Positions 37,847 through 50,700 of a stretch of DNA of 64,000 nucleotides are shown in pieces. The notes under the pieces are model-generated. The model had not been told where the DNA came from. It searched no databases and was given only the letters and a program-made list of their open reading frames with translations. The first letter of the stretch is position 1, and the number at the start of each line of letters is the position of its first letter. Where the stretch lies: assembly GCA_964035795.1 (NCBI GenBank), contig OZ038324.1, forward strand, positions 1,841,779 to 1,905,778, written 5' to 3'. The position numbers and the translations under genes were made by a program. The stretch comes from Pterobdella sp. o SKG-2022 (taxonomy: Eukaryota > Annelida > Clitellata > Hirudinida > Piscicolidae).

Positions 37847-38731
37847 CTAATATTCATGTAAGTATGAAGATTTTGAAGTTCTGTACATTTCTCTGCCTGC
37901 AGCAATGTCACACAAAGATCTGGTGTTGTGATCTTTATTTCTTCTATTGCTCAGCCATTTTCTAACCTGGATTGATTGAATGCCGCACTCTTTCGCTAAC
38001 TTTTCTCTCAAATTTTTATCGAAATATGGGAATTTTTTTTGCTGTTGATATGCAGTTTCTAAAAGAATCTGATGTTCTTTTTTGAGAATGTGACGTCGCT
38101 TTTTTATTTTTTTCTCGGGAAAAACATTTTCACAATTTTTTGTTTCAAGTTTTTTGCTGTTGTCAAAAAAATTAGTTTGGTTGATGCTGGGAGAATCTGA
38201 AGAAACGGTACTGAGAAGTATTTCAGGGTAGTTTTGGACCGTGTTATGGATATAATCATAATTTTTGTTGTTAACACCATCATATAAATATATATTTTCC
38301 TTATTATCGCTAGGGATGTTGTTGTTTACATGAAAACTATTATCAAAAGTGTTATAACTCTTAACATGATTTGTTATACCAGTTTTGTAACTATTGAAAT
38401 TATTAGTAAGAATATTTATCTGGTTGTAAGACTGTATAAAGGGCTGGCGATTGAGGCTCGTATCTCTCACCATAGAAAACTCCAGCCCATTACAATGACA
38501 CGAATGCCCACTACACACCATCAAATCGTTGCATTCCACTGTTGAATAATGACCGCTGGCTTCATTGGTGTTTGCAAGTTGTGTTGAAGAGTTATATGGA
38601 TTGATGAAGTTAGCCTGGAAACCATTGTACAAGCTATATTGGTAATCCTGGTTGTAGTCGTAGAAGGAAGAGTTGTCATTTGGGAATTTTGTACTCTGTT
38701 CGTAATAATTCATCAAATTAAATAACTTCAC
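37847..38731 (-). CDS. Intronless divergent homeobox protein
   Basis: A single open frame of 294 residues starting at an ATG. The first 200 residues are rich in Asn, Tyr and Ser and look disordered. A homeodomain spans about 208-267: a basic arm KKRRHILKKEH, helix-1 core LLETAY, and a recognition helix VRKWLSNRRNK. Trp48, Asn51 and Arg53 are present, but position 49, nearly always Phe, is Leu, and position 50 is Ser. It should be a nuclear DNA-binding transcription factor. Class cannot be fixed by eye: the Ser at 50 recalls Pax-type proteins, but no paired domain is present and no hexapeptide was seen. The open frame, its length and the ordered homeodomain argue against a pseudogene. Start choice: first ATG, with an in-frame second Met at residue 7. 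Confidence 0.8.
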   Translation of the reverse strand: MKLFNLMNYYEQSTKFPNDNSSFYDYNQDYQYSLYNGFQANFINPYNSSTQLANTNEASGHYSTVECNDLMVCSGHSCHCNGLEFSMVRDTSLNRQPFIQSYNQINILTNNFNSYKTGITNHVKSYNTFDNSFHVNNNIPSDNKENIYLYDGVNNKNYDYIHNTVQNYPEILLSTVSSDSPSINQTNFFDNSKKLETKNCENVFPEKKIKKRRHILKKEHQILLETAYQQQKKFPYFDKNLREKLAKECGIQSIQVRKWLSNRRNKDHNTRSLCDIAAGREMYRTSKSSYLHEY

Positions 38732-38879
38732 TGCTTATCGGATATTTTTCGAATAAATAATCAATATATATAGTAAACTCAATTTATCAACTTAAATAAC
38801 AATTGAAAAGTAACAAGAATTTTACGTAGATATATGGAATCTAAAATATTAAAATGTTTAAGATATGATCGGGTAAAGT

Positions 38880-38888
38880 CTTTATATA
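38880..38888 (-). promoter_or_regulatory. TATA-like element upstream of the homeobox gene
   Basis: CTTTATATA on the plus strand reads TATATAAAG on the minus strand, about 150 bases upstream of the homeobox start codon. Inferred from sequence and position only. Confidence 0.35.
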
Positions 38889-39769
38889 GACGAGAATCCT
38901 GACGAACTTTGGCACGAGATTGAGGTTTGCTCAACATCGACATAACATCAAAGCATCAAAACTAACGTTACTCAACGTTTTAACCAACAATTAATTAGTT
39001 GAGCTTCTATAGCAGTCTCTTAACTTGTTCTTCAATGATTATGAACATCAAAAGGTAGGTTTCCATATATAATTTTGTATTATTCAAACGTTACACATAA
39101 TTGCAAACTCGTGTTTTTTGAGCAGTTGTAGTTTCGTAATTCAAAGATAAATTTTAAATAAATTAATTTAATTCAATTAAATGAATAATATTTAATTCAT
39201 TGAATTAAATTAAATTGAATTTTAGAAAAATGACTGTTTGCTCATAAGATCAATGGTTAAAGTTTATATTGACGTTGGGTGTTTAATTAAGAGTCCTTAA
39301 ACGTTATAACTCCACTCACTATTTATTCTATTTTTTACATTAGATTTTTATTTCTTTCTTGCATAACCGTTACATTACTATGAATGCTTCTTTGATGTCA
39401 TTTAAAGTCATACACGATAATTATTTACCTCCAAGTATTGTTAGCTCATTGAGTTGACAACCTGTGTAAAATGAGATATCCTTAAAACTTCAAAAAATTT
39501 TTCAATTTGAAACTCAATTTGTATTTGTATTACGAAAAGACATTCAGAAATCCATAAATTTCGATATTCGAAATAGTCCTTACACCTAATATATTGCAAA
39601 AAAGAAGGTTTTTAAAGACGCAGCTTCCAAAACATTATATTTTTTGAAGAGAACAGCCTATTAAAAACCTTCATTTTAATTATTTAATTTAGTTGGGACA
39701 CGTTCATCAGTGCCTAGTTTTTGAGTTATTTGTGAACGTTGAAACAATACCTCCTTTAAAATCATATAT
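38889..39769. other. Intergenic region
   Basis: AT-rich sequence with palindromic TTAATTTAATTCAAT stretches at 39160-39215. A short ATG frame ending AAAAG before GTAGGT (39035-39054) could be a first exon on the plus strand, but no following exon was found. Confidence 0.4.
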
Positions 39770-40510
39770 ACCAAACCTGGAGTTCCTCAAGAAGATGCTC
39801 TTTTCCCAATTTTTTTCAATATTTACCTCTCAGATATTCCTCTTCCCAAAAGCAACAACACCAATATCATCACTTATGCAGTTAACATCACTATTACATG
39901 CTCGCACCACAAAATTTCTACTGCAACAAAACTACTTCAACCTAATTTAAAATATTTACATAGAGAACAACAGAAACAAACTAACTATAAATACTAGCAA
40001 AAAAACAATTTCTCTACTTACTTTTGACCCAGTAGGATATAACCAAGCATACATATAACCATTAATATGACGCTCATCCCTAATTCAAAAATCCAAAAAT
40101 ATTAGGACCAACTATTGACCCTAAGTTAAACTATGACACCCACATCAATAACTCTACCATCAAAGCATACAAAACACTTGATGCGTTGAAACTTCTTACC
40201 ACGAAAAAGTTGGAGAAAAGCAAAAAAAGTCGAATAATAACTTACAAAACCTTAATGATACTCATATTAGAGTACTCTTCAATTGTTTGGTCTCTTATCA
40301 TACTTAAAACCTCACTCCAAAAACTCCAAATAATTCAAGCTATGGCACTTACAATTATAACTGGGTGCAGCGAAGACACAAACGTGCAACATCACACAAT
40401 GAAACTAAAATACCACCATTACAATATCACCTCGCTCTTCATCCTTCACAAAACAATCAACAAGTTTCCTTCTCTCTCATCCTTTTCACTATATAAAGAA
40501 AAAACCTCAA
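39770..40510 (+). pseudogene. Decayed non-LTR retrotransposon reverse transcriptase
   Basis: With frameshifts and stops, the translated segments follow reverse transcriptase order: KPGVPQEDALFPIFFNIYLSD (motif PQG-L-P--FN-Y-SD), then ITYAVNITI where the catalytic YADD is expected, then a KILGPTIDPKLNYDTHI-like thumb segment and EYSSIVWSLI / LQKLQIIQAMALTIITGC. This resembles jockey-like elements. The catalytic Asp pair is lost and several stops interrupt it, so it is dead. No 5' endonuclease part was seen. Confidence 0.7.
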
Positions 40511-41856
40511 CACCCTAGATATAAAAAATAAACTAATTTTAGTAACAGTCTCACAGTAAATATAAAAACTACACCAACAAATATTATTCATGAAAGAAAA
40601 AAATCTAACCTCAAAAAAATACACTCGACTTTTGTTCTCAACTACCTTCAAACACAACAAAATATTAAACAAACAACCGCCTCTCATCAACCCATCAAAA
40701 GTTATCTTAAATCATAGGGATCTTCTTCTTCTATCCCAATTAATAGTCAACAAATCACCTTTCCTCCGGTCATATCTTATTATAATTTCACCTTTATTTC
40801 TTCCTTCACAACTGTTCCCTCTGTCACGTTCACGATAAATTTCATTTTTTTTAATGTAATATAATTTAATGTAAAGTAATGCGGTATTTACGAAGTGCTT
40901 TTCCTTATAGATCAAAGTACTTTTTACAAATTTAATGTAGCGGAAACACACTGTGGAGCAGGTGCTAGTTGTCGGCCCACGCGGGCTCGAGCCCGGTAAC
41001 GGGCCGACGAAAACAATCCTACACCGCTTGAAACCAAGAGCTTGTAGACGGACCCAGTGGAAGCAAGTGTCTGTGAAGAAGTGGTCCAAATTGATAGAGG
41101 TAAAAAAGGGGGCACTTCTCATTGTCAATAGGAGCACCAAGGTTTACAACAACAATGAAGGTTCCGGATGTTTTGATGTTCGTGTCTAGAGTGATCATAA
41201 ACTTGACAAAACTTGAAAAATAAAATGAAAATAGATTGATCACGATTCTTCAACATTTTGAACCGGCTTTTGCATTAGTAATGAAGTGTGACGCTGTGCT
41301 TTTTGTATTGTTAAACACTAATAATTTGTTAACTGCTTCTGTTGTTGATATAAGCAAGTTGTTAAATATTTTACCAAAAAAAGTGTATATAAACATAACT
41401 CAAAATAAATTAAAAATTTTTTAAAATAAAAAATATTGATAAACTTAATTTTTCCTATTAAGCGCTTTAATTTTTTTCTATTACGTGGATTTAAGACAAT
41501 TTATCGAGATAAACACTGTAAGTGTCCAATGTATATATCCTGGATTCAGAAATAAATATCATATTCTTCAATAAAATTTAATAAAAAATTGAAAAGTTTC
41601 AAAAATTGTTAAAAGTTATAACTTCCTTTTTGATTACTGTTATCAAAAATAAATAAACCGTAAGATAGAATTCTATAAATTTAAAATTTTTTTCTATTTA
41701 AACCAAATGTGTTAACATTTCGCGTTATTTTTTTTTCAAAATTTGTTCAGTTTCAATTTTAGAGTTTTTGAATACTGAATAATCTGCGACGCAGAAAGAA
41801 AAATTTCAAAATTCATTCGAAATTACTACCATAACTCACAAATCACCAATTCAAAG
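40511..41856. other. Intergenic region upstream of SMIM14
   Basis: Contains the dispersed repeat at 40855-40975 and a GC-rich palindromic stretch at 40970-41010 (GGCCCACGCGGGCTCGAGCCC). AT-rich sequence follows up to SMIM14. The open frame at 40953-41189 runs through the repeat and is not supported as a gene. Confidence 0.4.
40855..40975 (+). repeat. Dispersed repeat (TTTTCCTTATAGATCAAAG family), copy 2
   Basis: GTAATGCGGTAT, TTTTCCTTATAGATCAAAG, ATGTAGCG-AAACACACTGTG and ACAGGTGCTA-type ending appear in the same order at 54650-54760. This copy is followed by a GC-rich inverted repeat (CGGCCCACGCGGGCTCGAG to CGGGCCGACG) that the other lacks. Confidence 0.65.
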
Positions 41857-42934
41857 ATGTCTGATAGCAACTTCGACCTGTGTGAGTGCATATGGGGCCA
41901 TGACGCCACCATGGCAAGGCTTCTCAATGTGGTTCGTTACTTTAAAAAAGAATATTTCATTACCCTTTAAGTTTTTTTTTACATATAGAATTTTTTAAAT
42001 ACATTTCCAGATAAGAAACTCTCAATCATACTGTACTGATGAAGAGTGCATTCAAGATGGTAGGATTATGGGGCTTTATTGATTAAATTCAAATATTAAA
42101 AAAACTTTTTCAACATATGCTGATTTTAAATCAATTTTCAAATTTTAATATAACACCATAATTAAATGCTTTTTCAGAAAAACAACTCAAAATTATAGTA
42201 CCATTGCTTATGTACAAGTTTCATCACAGAAACACCAGCTCAGCACATTATAAAACTTAACACACACACTCATAGCTCCAGGACCCAGTGGTGACATGAG
42301 TGCAGGAGGCTTTGGGACCATGACTATAATCATGCTTGGATGGATGGTTGTTGCTACAGCTCTGTACTTTCTGCGACCTCCATCACTCAGAAGGGCCCTC
42401 AATGAGAAGCCTACCAACAGGGTGAGTTAGTTGGGAGTGAGAGAGGCTGCATGTATTAATGAGCAGCTAAGTATCAAACATCTGTAGATGCCTTTGATCT
42501 TTTTTGAGAGGGTTGAAATGCTTTTGAAAATGAATATATTTTGTTGAGAAACAAGTTTTGGTATTTGTATATGAATAAAAAATCACAAAATAAATCGATG
42601 ACACATATATTTCTAATATGATACAGATGTTTTTGGTGCTTGTTGCAATCATAGTTTTATGAGGCATCTATTTTTAGCATATCTAATGTTTATGCAATAA
42701 ACTAATTAGATACTGCGTATTATTCTGTATTGATTAAAACTCTATTTTAAATGAATGAAACCTTTTGTCAAAAAGGTGTGGGTGGGAAAAATTAGTCAAT
42801 AGTGAGTAGTTTAAAATCTATTTGAAGCAAACTTATGTCCCACTTGCTTAACTATTCAATGATAAATTCACTTGAAACCTAGACCTGTTAAGAACCACGA
42901 CTATGCTGATAATACTATCAATGGTAATACATAA
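41857..42934 (+). CDS. SMIM14: Small integral membrane protein 14 (SMIM14)
   Basis: Exons 41857-41931, 42011-42059, 42276-42421 and 42893-42934 join in phase to 103 residues, against 99 in mammals. FDLCECIWGHDATMARLLN, SQSYCTDEEC and GPSGD match the family strongly. One membrane helix lies in TMTIIMLGWMVVATALYFL (about residues 57-76), followed by LRPPSLR. It is a small single-pass protein of internal membranes; its biochemical role is poorly known. The first three exons are secure. The last exon (NHDYAD...) rests on phase, an AAG acceptor, and a total length fitting the family; its stop codon overlaps an AATAAA signal. Confidence 0.9.
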
Positions 42935-42938
42935 TAAA
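42933..42938 (+). terminator. Poly(A) signal of SMIM14, overlapping its stop codon
   Basis: The terminal TAA of the inferred last exon shares bases with AATAAA. This would give a very short 3' UTR. Confidence 0.35.
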
Positions 42939-44708
42939 AATATTAATATTGATATTAAGATTAATATCAATGATCAATTATTGTTAAAAAAAACGATTTT
43001 ACATCAAACACTGTTATTAACGGAATAATAACACGAAGCTTTTCATAAGTTGAACTCACATTATCAAGTATACAAACTATTTTTATATTTATTTAGTTAA
43101 TCATTATTGTTTTTAGCTTTAAAATGAAATGTTCTCTGAGTTTTTTTAACAAGCTCAAGTTTATTCAGAAAAGTATTAAAGTAATTCTGAATAGTTTCAA
43201 CTAATTAAGTTATAAACCAAAAAAAATTAAAATTGAAAAAAAATGAATATAAATAATCATTATTGTCAAAAATTAATACAGAATATTATTTTTATTGTTA
43301 TTAGTTATCGACCGCCAGAGCGTTACCACGAAGTTGCATTTAATTAAAAAAGACTCAAATTTTCTCCAAGTTATACCTTGTTTTTCAGATTTTTTTCTAA
43401 AATGCGTTTAAAAGAACCTTTATTTTGAAGCTAAAATAAAGGAATAATTCTACAAAAAGATGTCTACGACTCATAACTATGAGAATATTATTACTAATTC
43501 TATTAATAAAAATAACAACAGTAATAATAACAAAAATAAAACCATGACAGGACAACAACAATTCCAACCCTGATCCTCCAACTCCACCCCCTCTCTGTTG
43601 ATTCTCATTTATTTCTCTTCTTTCCTGCATACTTATTTAATTCATCTCCTATCGGGATTGGGCTTAACCATATATTGGATTTGTTATATTATTTCTCAAG
43701 AATAATGCTATTTAATATAATATGGGTTTTTTGGGCGTTTATTTACTTGAGCTATACTACTGACAGCTCACCAACACCAACTTTTGATTGCGATGATTTT
43801 CATGAATGACGATTTTATATATTTTTACAGCATTGGAATGTTTGATTTGACTATTTCAGTTCCTTTCTATATCCATTAATTTCTCAATCGATAAATTTAT
43901 ATTTACTTACTTATGTTTTTGATCATTTTTACATCAATTTCGCTTCGCAAGGCTCTCATAGCTTTAAATTCAACACTGCCGCTTGTGAGCACCCACCACA
44001 CACATTTCATTAAAAAATTGCAAAGACCAAAATCGATTCTTTCCAGAAAGTGCTTTTCCACCCAACCTTTTAACCTCACAGTTGTAACGTTTAAACCACT
44101 TATATCTGACATATTGCAACTCTTATGGCTTTTTACAGACGTTAGTTGTTATGAAATACATTCAATTTTTGTTTATAGACCTTGTAAGATTGTTGATACA
44201 AATGTTTTGATAATGCAAGTTTTTTTTGGTCATTTATAACTAAATTGTCTTTTTGAAGTATTTATCATAAAGTGGTGACGGTAATGTTAAAAGACACACT
44301 ATTTAAAGAGTTTAATCACGATAAGTTGTAGTATTTCATTCTAGACTCATCATTTGAAGCACTTGAAAAAAATTTTTCCTCTGAACCCCACACTAGAACG
44401 TTATACTTATCAATAAGTCGACATAAACCTCGCAACCAATAGAAGCAGGTTTCAAATATTGCAACCCTTTATTTATGAAAATTACCAGTTTTCAATCATG
44501 GTTTCAACTGAATTGAATCAACCACAGGTAAGTTCGATGAAGTCAACGTGGAACTTAATAGCAACATGTAAAACTGCATTCAAAAAAATGTGCTTTTAAG
44601 GAGACGGGTTTACAATTTAAACCAAATTCATTCATATGCGGTACTTTGCTGTTCTCAATTGGAACTCTTCTGCAATCAATCAGCATCCTTTCATCTGAAC
44701 TTTAACGA
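42939..44708. other. Intergenic region between convergent SMIM14 and DCAF6 genes
   Basis: AT-rich, with the DCAF6 3' UTR at the right end. A 69-codon minus-strand open frame at 43903-44112 looks coding-like in composition, but it lies beyond the DCAF6 stop and has no similarity I know. No gene is called. Confidence 0.4.
44468..44473 (-). terminator. Poly(A) signal of the DCAF6-like gene
   Basis: TTTATT reads AATAAA on the minus strand, about 236 bases past the DCAF6 stop codon. Confidence 0.45.
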
Positions 44709-47700
44709 TCAAAGGTTGAGGAAGTTGGAGTTGATGACCCCGAAGGAAGAGAGGACATGTAGGGTCATCAGGGTGGGCACTGTGAGGCTTCGTCTGTTCT
44801 TGTCTGCCATTGACTCATTCACCTCTATCACCTGCGTGATTGTGCCAATGATTCAAAATGGTAAAAAACATTTGATTTTGTAAATAAGAATAAGGAAAAC
44901 AAGTAAAGTTGGTCGAAGAGAAATGATAAAAAAGAGAAAAAAATAAAGATTATAAGCATATAACATGACATTAAATTAATATGACTGAGATTTAGAAAAC
45001 AAATAATAAATCTCTGGTCATATGAAATATCAATGTTACTTTTTGAACTTCCTCCTCATCGAAGCACACTTGCTCACTCTCAGGCATCCACAACTTCACA
45101 TCATAGTCGATGCCACTGCTTGCTATCACTTCCAACCATGGAATTATTTGAAGTTTGAAAAAACATCAAAATTGAAAGCTTAAAGTAGCATGAAGGATAA
45201 AAATGCATTTTCTCAACTCAGAGTAAATGAGTGGCATACAATACTGAAAGATTATTAACCATCTTCCCAAACAAACCTGGAAGAGTGGGATGTGGCTGGA
45301 TGCAGTTGACAACCCTCCTATCTCCAACCATCAACATCACTATTTCCTCAGTCTCCATATCCCACACAAACATCCTACCGCAGTCTGAACCACTTATGAT
45401 ATACTTGTCTCCATAAAAACAAGCTTCTTTTATCTGCGGGATGTATGAGTTACATACAAAAACCAATATTAAAAAAACTTCTCACTGCAGTCCCAATTGA
45501 AATGCTTTCTAATTTATTAGTATAAAGTATTATGAAGTCTAAACCGGATGCTGTCAAATCAATTACGAGTATGATTATAATGGCATTAACTTCAGGAGTT
45601 TCTAGACCACTGAGTATTATGAACTTTGAATGCAATGTAAGGTAATGTAAGTTTTCTTAGATATGAAAGTTTAATTAAAAAAAACCCAGTTACTGAGCTA
45701 TAAAAATAGCCTAGTCTAGCATAGCTGATATATATAATGATAAAAGGTTCCAAACCATTGTCCTGGAGTTGCGATGTCCCTTGAAGCACCTGGTCACAGC
45801 TGGCACAACTCCACATTCCATGACGTCACTCACATAGTCTGGTTGGTGAAGGAAGTTATGACTCATGTCAATAAGTTGTCTACATTAAATAAATATGATA
45901 GTGAAAACAGAAGCGGTGCTTGGAGGAGGTATTAAAGATTATTTTAAGGCTGGTACGAACAACTCAATTTCAATACAACATCAAGAAACGGTCAAACGCA
46001 ATATTAAAAAAGTCTAAATCTACAACCGCTACAATCGCTATCTGTTGAATCCTCGTCTTCGTCGTCCTCCTCATTGTGTTTCTTATTCTTGCGTGACCTC
46101 TTTAGCCCCTTCCTTACCATACTCTGGATCTTTCTTGAAGCTACATCCCGTTTGAGACTTGGGTGGTTTGTGGAGGGAGATTATATATTGTATGATACTT
46201 GTGGTGTTTATGGTGGGTATTCTCTTATAGTAAACTTGGGATGGTTTGAGGTGTTTATGGTGATGATGAAACAAACTTATGATGAGGACATTAGAAAGCT
46301 ACGTTTAAAAAAATTACAAATATTACAGTTCGTGCGATTCATCTTATAAAGTTTAAACTCACTTTTGTAAGAAAGAAAACCGTTGGCTTTGTGTTTGATT
46401 TTGACTATTTGTAAAAGCGGGAGATGGTGAATATGAAGAAGATGATGATGAGGAAGAAGATGAAGATGATGATGAAGAAGAAGATGATGATGATGATGAA
46501 GAAGACGTGGATGATGGTGATGATGGCAGTGAAGAAGTTGGTGATAATGAAGATTGTAGTGGTGACGATGGTGGTAGTGGTGATGATGATGGTGGTAGCG
46601 GTGATGATGATGGTGGTAGAGGTGATGATGATTGTGGTAGTGGTGATGATGATAGTGGTAGTGGTGATGATGGTGGTGGTAGTGGTGGTGATGGTAGAGG
46701 TAATGATGATTGTGGTAGTGGTGATGATGGTGGTGGTAGTGGTGGTGATGGTAGCGGTAATGATGATTGTGGTAGTGGTGATGATGATGGTGGTGGTAGT
46801 GGTGGTGATGAGGGCATTGGTGAAGATGAATCTGGGGTGGCGATAAAAATTGGAGGAATACTATGTTTATCTGCTTCTTGGGTGGATGAATTCAAGTGTG
46901 GGGCAGATTCTGGTGTGGGGTCAACCTCCATTTTTGACACCACTTCATCTTCATTAGGCTCATTGAAAATATTATTCGATTCTTTTGTTTCGCCAGTTTC
47001 CATTTGTTCTATGTGTTGTGGGTAAGTTTCATTCTGACTTTGTGTTATTGCGATATCACTCAAGTGACAACAAGATTTTGGTTGTGAAGTTGTAATTGGC
47101 ATGGGATCGTATTTAATGAGGTTTTCTTGATCAACAGCCTCATCCATTTCCTGAACATCTACATCAAACGACTGTGTTTCAGTATTATTTGTTGAAGCAG
47201 ATACAATAGAAGGAACAAAAAGATCATTTGTTGAAGGTGAAAAAGACGCAGACGTTGTAGAGATGATGGGAGGAGAGAGACCTAAAGAAATAACCGCGGT
47301 TGGAGTGGTAAGAGCATATGTATCACTAGATGTTGAAATTGTGGTTGCATCTGTTGTAGCTGCAGAAGAAACTGTAGTGAACCGAGGTGTAGATGCGGTA
47401 TTAAGAACTGTATTTGTTGCGGTAGATGAGAGTGAATTGGCTGCGGTAGAGGAAGTAGTTGATGAGGTTGCACGAGAAGCCCTGTTGAAGATGAGGTCGT
47501 TAAGAAGATCTGACATCATGCTCATCCTTCTTTCCACTGCTGTGATGTGTCAGATGTGATAATATGGCAAGTGCTGTTGAAAAGGTGAATATTGAGAGGG
47601 AAATTAAACAATAGTCTAATTGAAAAACTTTCTTAATATAACTGAAACTTACATTCTATAAAAAGATTTTTTGAAAACAAAACCAACCCGTGGCATGATG

Positions 47701-50700
47701 GTCACCCTCAGGTCTAGCATGGGGCCCGGTGCCGCTCCAATCACCTCGCAACCTCAGCCTTCTTATAGGAGAATTGGTGCCGAAAAGAGATAGCAAAGGC
47801 AGCGTCCTCGAAGGAGGTGGAGGGAGTCTCGACTCTGGCTGGAAGTGCACACGCGATATTGTTGCTCCAGAAGGCGGTGGAGTTGTTGTTGGTAAGGATG
47901 ATTGTGAGTTGGCTGAGAAGAATGATGTTGATGAAGAAGATGATGAAGTATCTGTTGTCGATGTCTTTATATTTGTTTCTTTTTGTCGTTCTTCGTTGTC
48001 GGAGGAGGAAGAGGATGAAGATGATGAGGTTCGCTCAAGTGGTTTTGACATCTTTTGCTGCAACTCCTGCACATTTTGTTTCAACATAGTTTAATCCATG
48101 AGATTACTTTTAATATACATGTATACTCTTGAATATTATTTGTTACTTATACAAAAGCGTGAACGCGAATGATACTTGTGTGTTTTTGGAGGTAGGCTTG
48201 AAGGTCTTGCTGTCTTCCTGGCATGATGAAATACAAATGACTATATTGTTAAAAAATAATTCATATACGGGTATTTAATAACAAGGAAATGAAATCAATA
48301 TAACATATAAATCGATATATTAATAAACGCATTAAAACAAACAGTGTATTAACGATAGTAATAAAAATGGAAAGAATAAAGATAATAAAAAAATAATAGG
48401 TAGCAAAAATAAAATAAGAAAAGCAAACCAACATCAAAATCAAACAGATAGACGACATTGGAGGAAGAGGAAGCCAATAGTTTTCTGCCCGTGGAGTTGT
48501 ATTGAATACATGTGAGTCGGTACATTTCGTACTTGTCTGGTTTGCCGCAGGAGAACTGGTACAGATAATTCCTCTTTGTGGCTCTCTTTGTGGGCTCCTT
48601 GATCAAGTATCTGCGGTCAATGACCCTCACCCTGTTGTCTGAGCAACCCAGAGCTACCTTTTGATTGGGTGGGAGAATTTCATTGGGTTGTGGTGTTGTG
48701 TGAGGCGTTGAAAGATTATTTAATTGTTTCACAAAATAATTGGTCATTTTATAAATTTATTATCTTATGATTTTCGTTCAGCCATAATCATGCGTTTATT
48801 AACGTCTGCTTATTGCACTTGATAACTTTCTCCTTGGCTTCGTTCAGTTCTTCAAACTTTTTACTTTTCGAATTTTTATTGTAGCAATATTAAAATTCAG
48901 ATATCCTTGATGTCTTTTACCACTGAATGAATTTTGGAGTCCTAACACCATCGATAGATTTCCTTGCAAAGAACATTGCCCAAGTAATTCAATCTTTTAC
49001 TTCTCATTAGTTATCTCTGTTGTATGGACTCCATCCCCAAGATTTCTATTAGATAGATCATTCAAATGAGTCATTCCTCAAAAACCTCTAAGCTTTTACA
49101 AATACTTCCTGAAGGGCTTCAAGTATGGCAAGTGTATGTTAAAATTGGTCTTACATAAAGTATATGTATTTTTATTTGTTAATATTTTATTTTGGTGAAA
49201 AGCTGCTATATTTGTAATATTTGAAATTCCAGAATTCAATAACTTGAAAAAATTATGACGGAACCAAAAAACACTATAAAAAACCAAATACAGATTCCTT
49301 GGTAAAAGAAAACGAGCTATAAAAAGGATTTGATTGATTGATTGAGAGAGAGACAAACACAAGCACAAAAAGTAAAAAAACGGAAACACAGTGAAAAGCA
49401 GAAAAAAACAAAGACACCTAGACAAAAGGACACACACTTACTTGGTAGGGCTTGAAGGGGTGCACACTCATGCTCATTACTGACGATCTGCAAGTCAGCT
49501 GGATGTGCTGCCATATGTATAACACAAAATAAAATAATAGATTCCTTATTGTTATACAGTGGCTTTCAAGTATTGACCGATTAATACTCAATTATCTGAG
49601 TCTTGAATGATTAAGAACTAGAGTTGACACAAAACAACAAGAAAAACAATAACAAACCTCCTTGCAGGCATCCCTGTCGCTTCCATTGTGAGGGTCATCA
49701 AAGTCACTCCTGCCCTCGTAGTCGTGGTCACCATACCCCTCGTAAGTCCTCTGCACTATCCTGTGCTTGCATCTGTTAACATCATCATCATTATTATCCT
49801 TATCATCATCAACGCATCCATTCCATACTAGCATGAAACGGAATTGAAACGGCAGAGATAATGGTAGATAATATTAACATCCCATGTTTCAGTTAATCAT
49901 TATTTTACATGAAGTATGTGCTTTAAAAAGTCCTCAAGTTATTATTATCATCATCATCCTCAAGTTATTGTCTATATAATCATCCTCGTCATTTTGTTGT
50001 ACTATTATTGAAATGTTGATTGTTTCCCACGTTAGAGACATAGAGAATACACCCAATAAATCCCATTAAGACCACAACGCCCATGCATGCACCTGGAATT
50101 GGTCCTTAGATCGAAGAGGCGCACAGTGCCATCTTCAGAGCATGTGAGGAAGGTCTGTGGATCGTTTGGCAAGGTCTCCACCTGGTGAATAATAATAATA
50201 TTATTACAAATAAAAATGATAATGATTCATTCATGAAAACATTATTTAAAATAATAATTTAATGGAGTGGAAAGGCATATCATGAGCACTGGTATAAGTC
50301 ATGCTAGCAAAAAAAAGGGATGTAACACCATTATTATAAAAAATATTAAAAATGAAAAATCTTAAAAATCTGTTTATGAAAAAGTTAATTTTAAAATTAT
50401 AATAATAATGCAAATAAAGAGCCATTCATTCATAACAACTCAACCCAGCAGTTCCAAATATTGCGCAATGGCACCTGGAAGACGGTGGAAGTGTGGCAGT
50501 TGAAGGCATGCTGGTAGTTGTGACTCAAGTGGTTATGGTAAATGCGACCCCTACACGAACATGACACCACCTGAGAAGGATCATTCTTTTTATCGTCCAA
50601 GTTAGCATGGAAACGGATAATTATGAGGGTGTGTTGTTTGAATAAATTCACGTCATTTTTTAGCGCTTCACAATTTAATTAAAATTTTTTTATATGATGT

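Noticed and set aside
39035..39060. Possible first exon (ATG to AAAAG before GTAGGT)
   Set aside because: No downstream exon with fitting phase or similarity was found.
43903..44112. 69-codon minus-strand open frame beyond the DCAF6 stop
   Set aside because: No family match and no transcript support; the stop at 44709 already ends a complete C terminus.
44499..44528. Possible start exon ATG...CAG before GTAAGT on the plus strand
   Set aside because: Lies in the DCAF6 3' UTR on the other strand with no plus-strand gene to join.
44590..44883. Plus-strand 97-codon open frame
   Set aside because: Antisense to the last DCAF6 exon, whose protein matches the family and splices in phase.
46424..47025. 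Plus-strand open frames of 140 and 172 codons (Met/Val-rich and Gly/Asp/Ser-rich)
   Set aside because: They are the complement of the repeat-rich DCAF6 coding exon and have only low-complexity composition.
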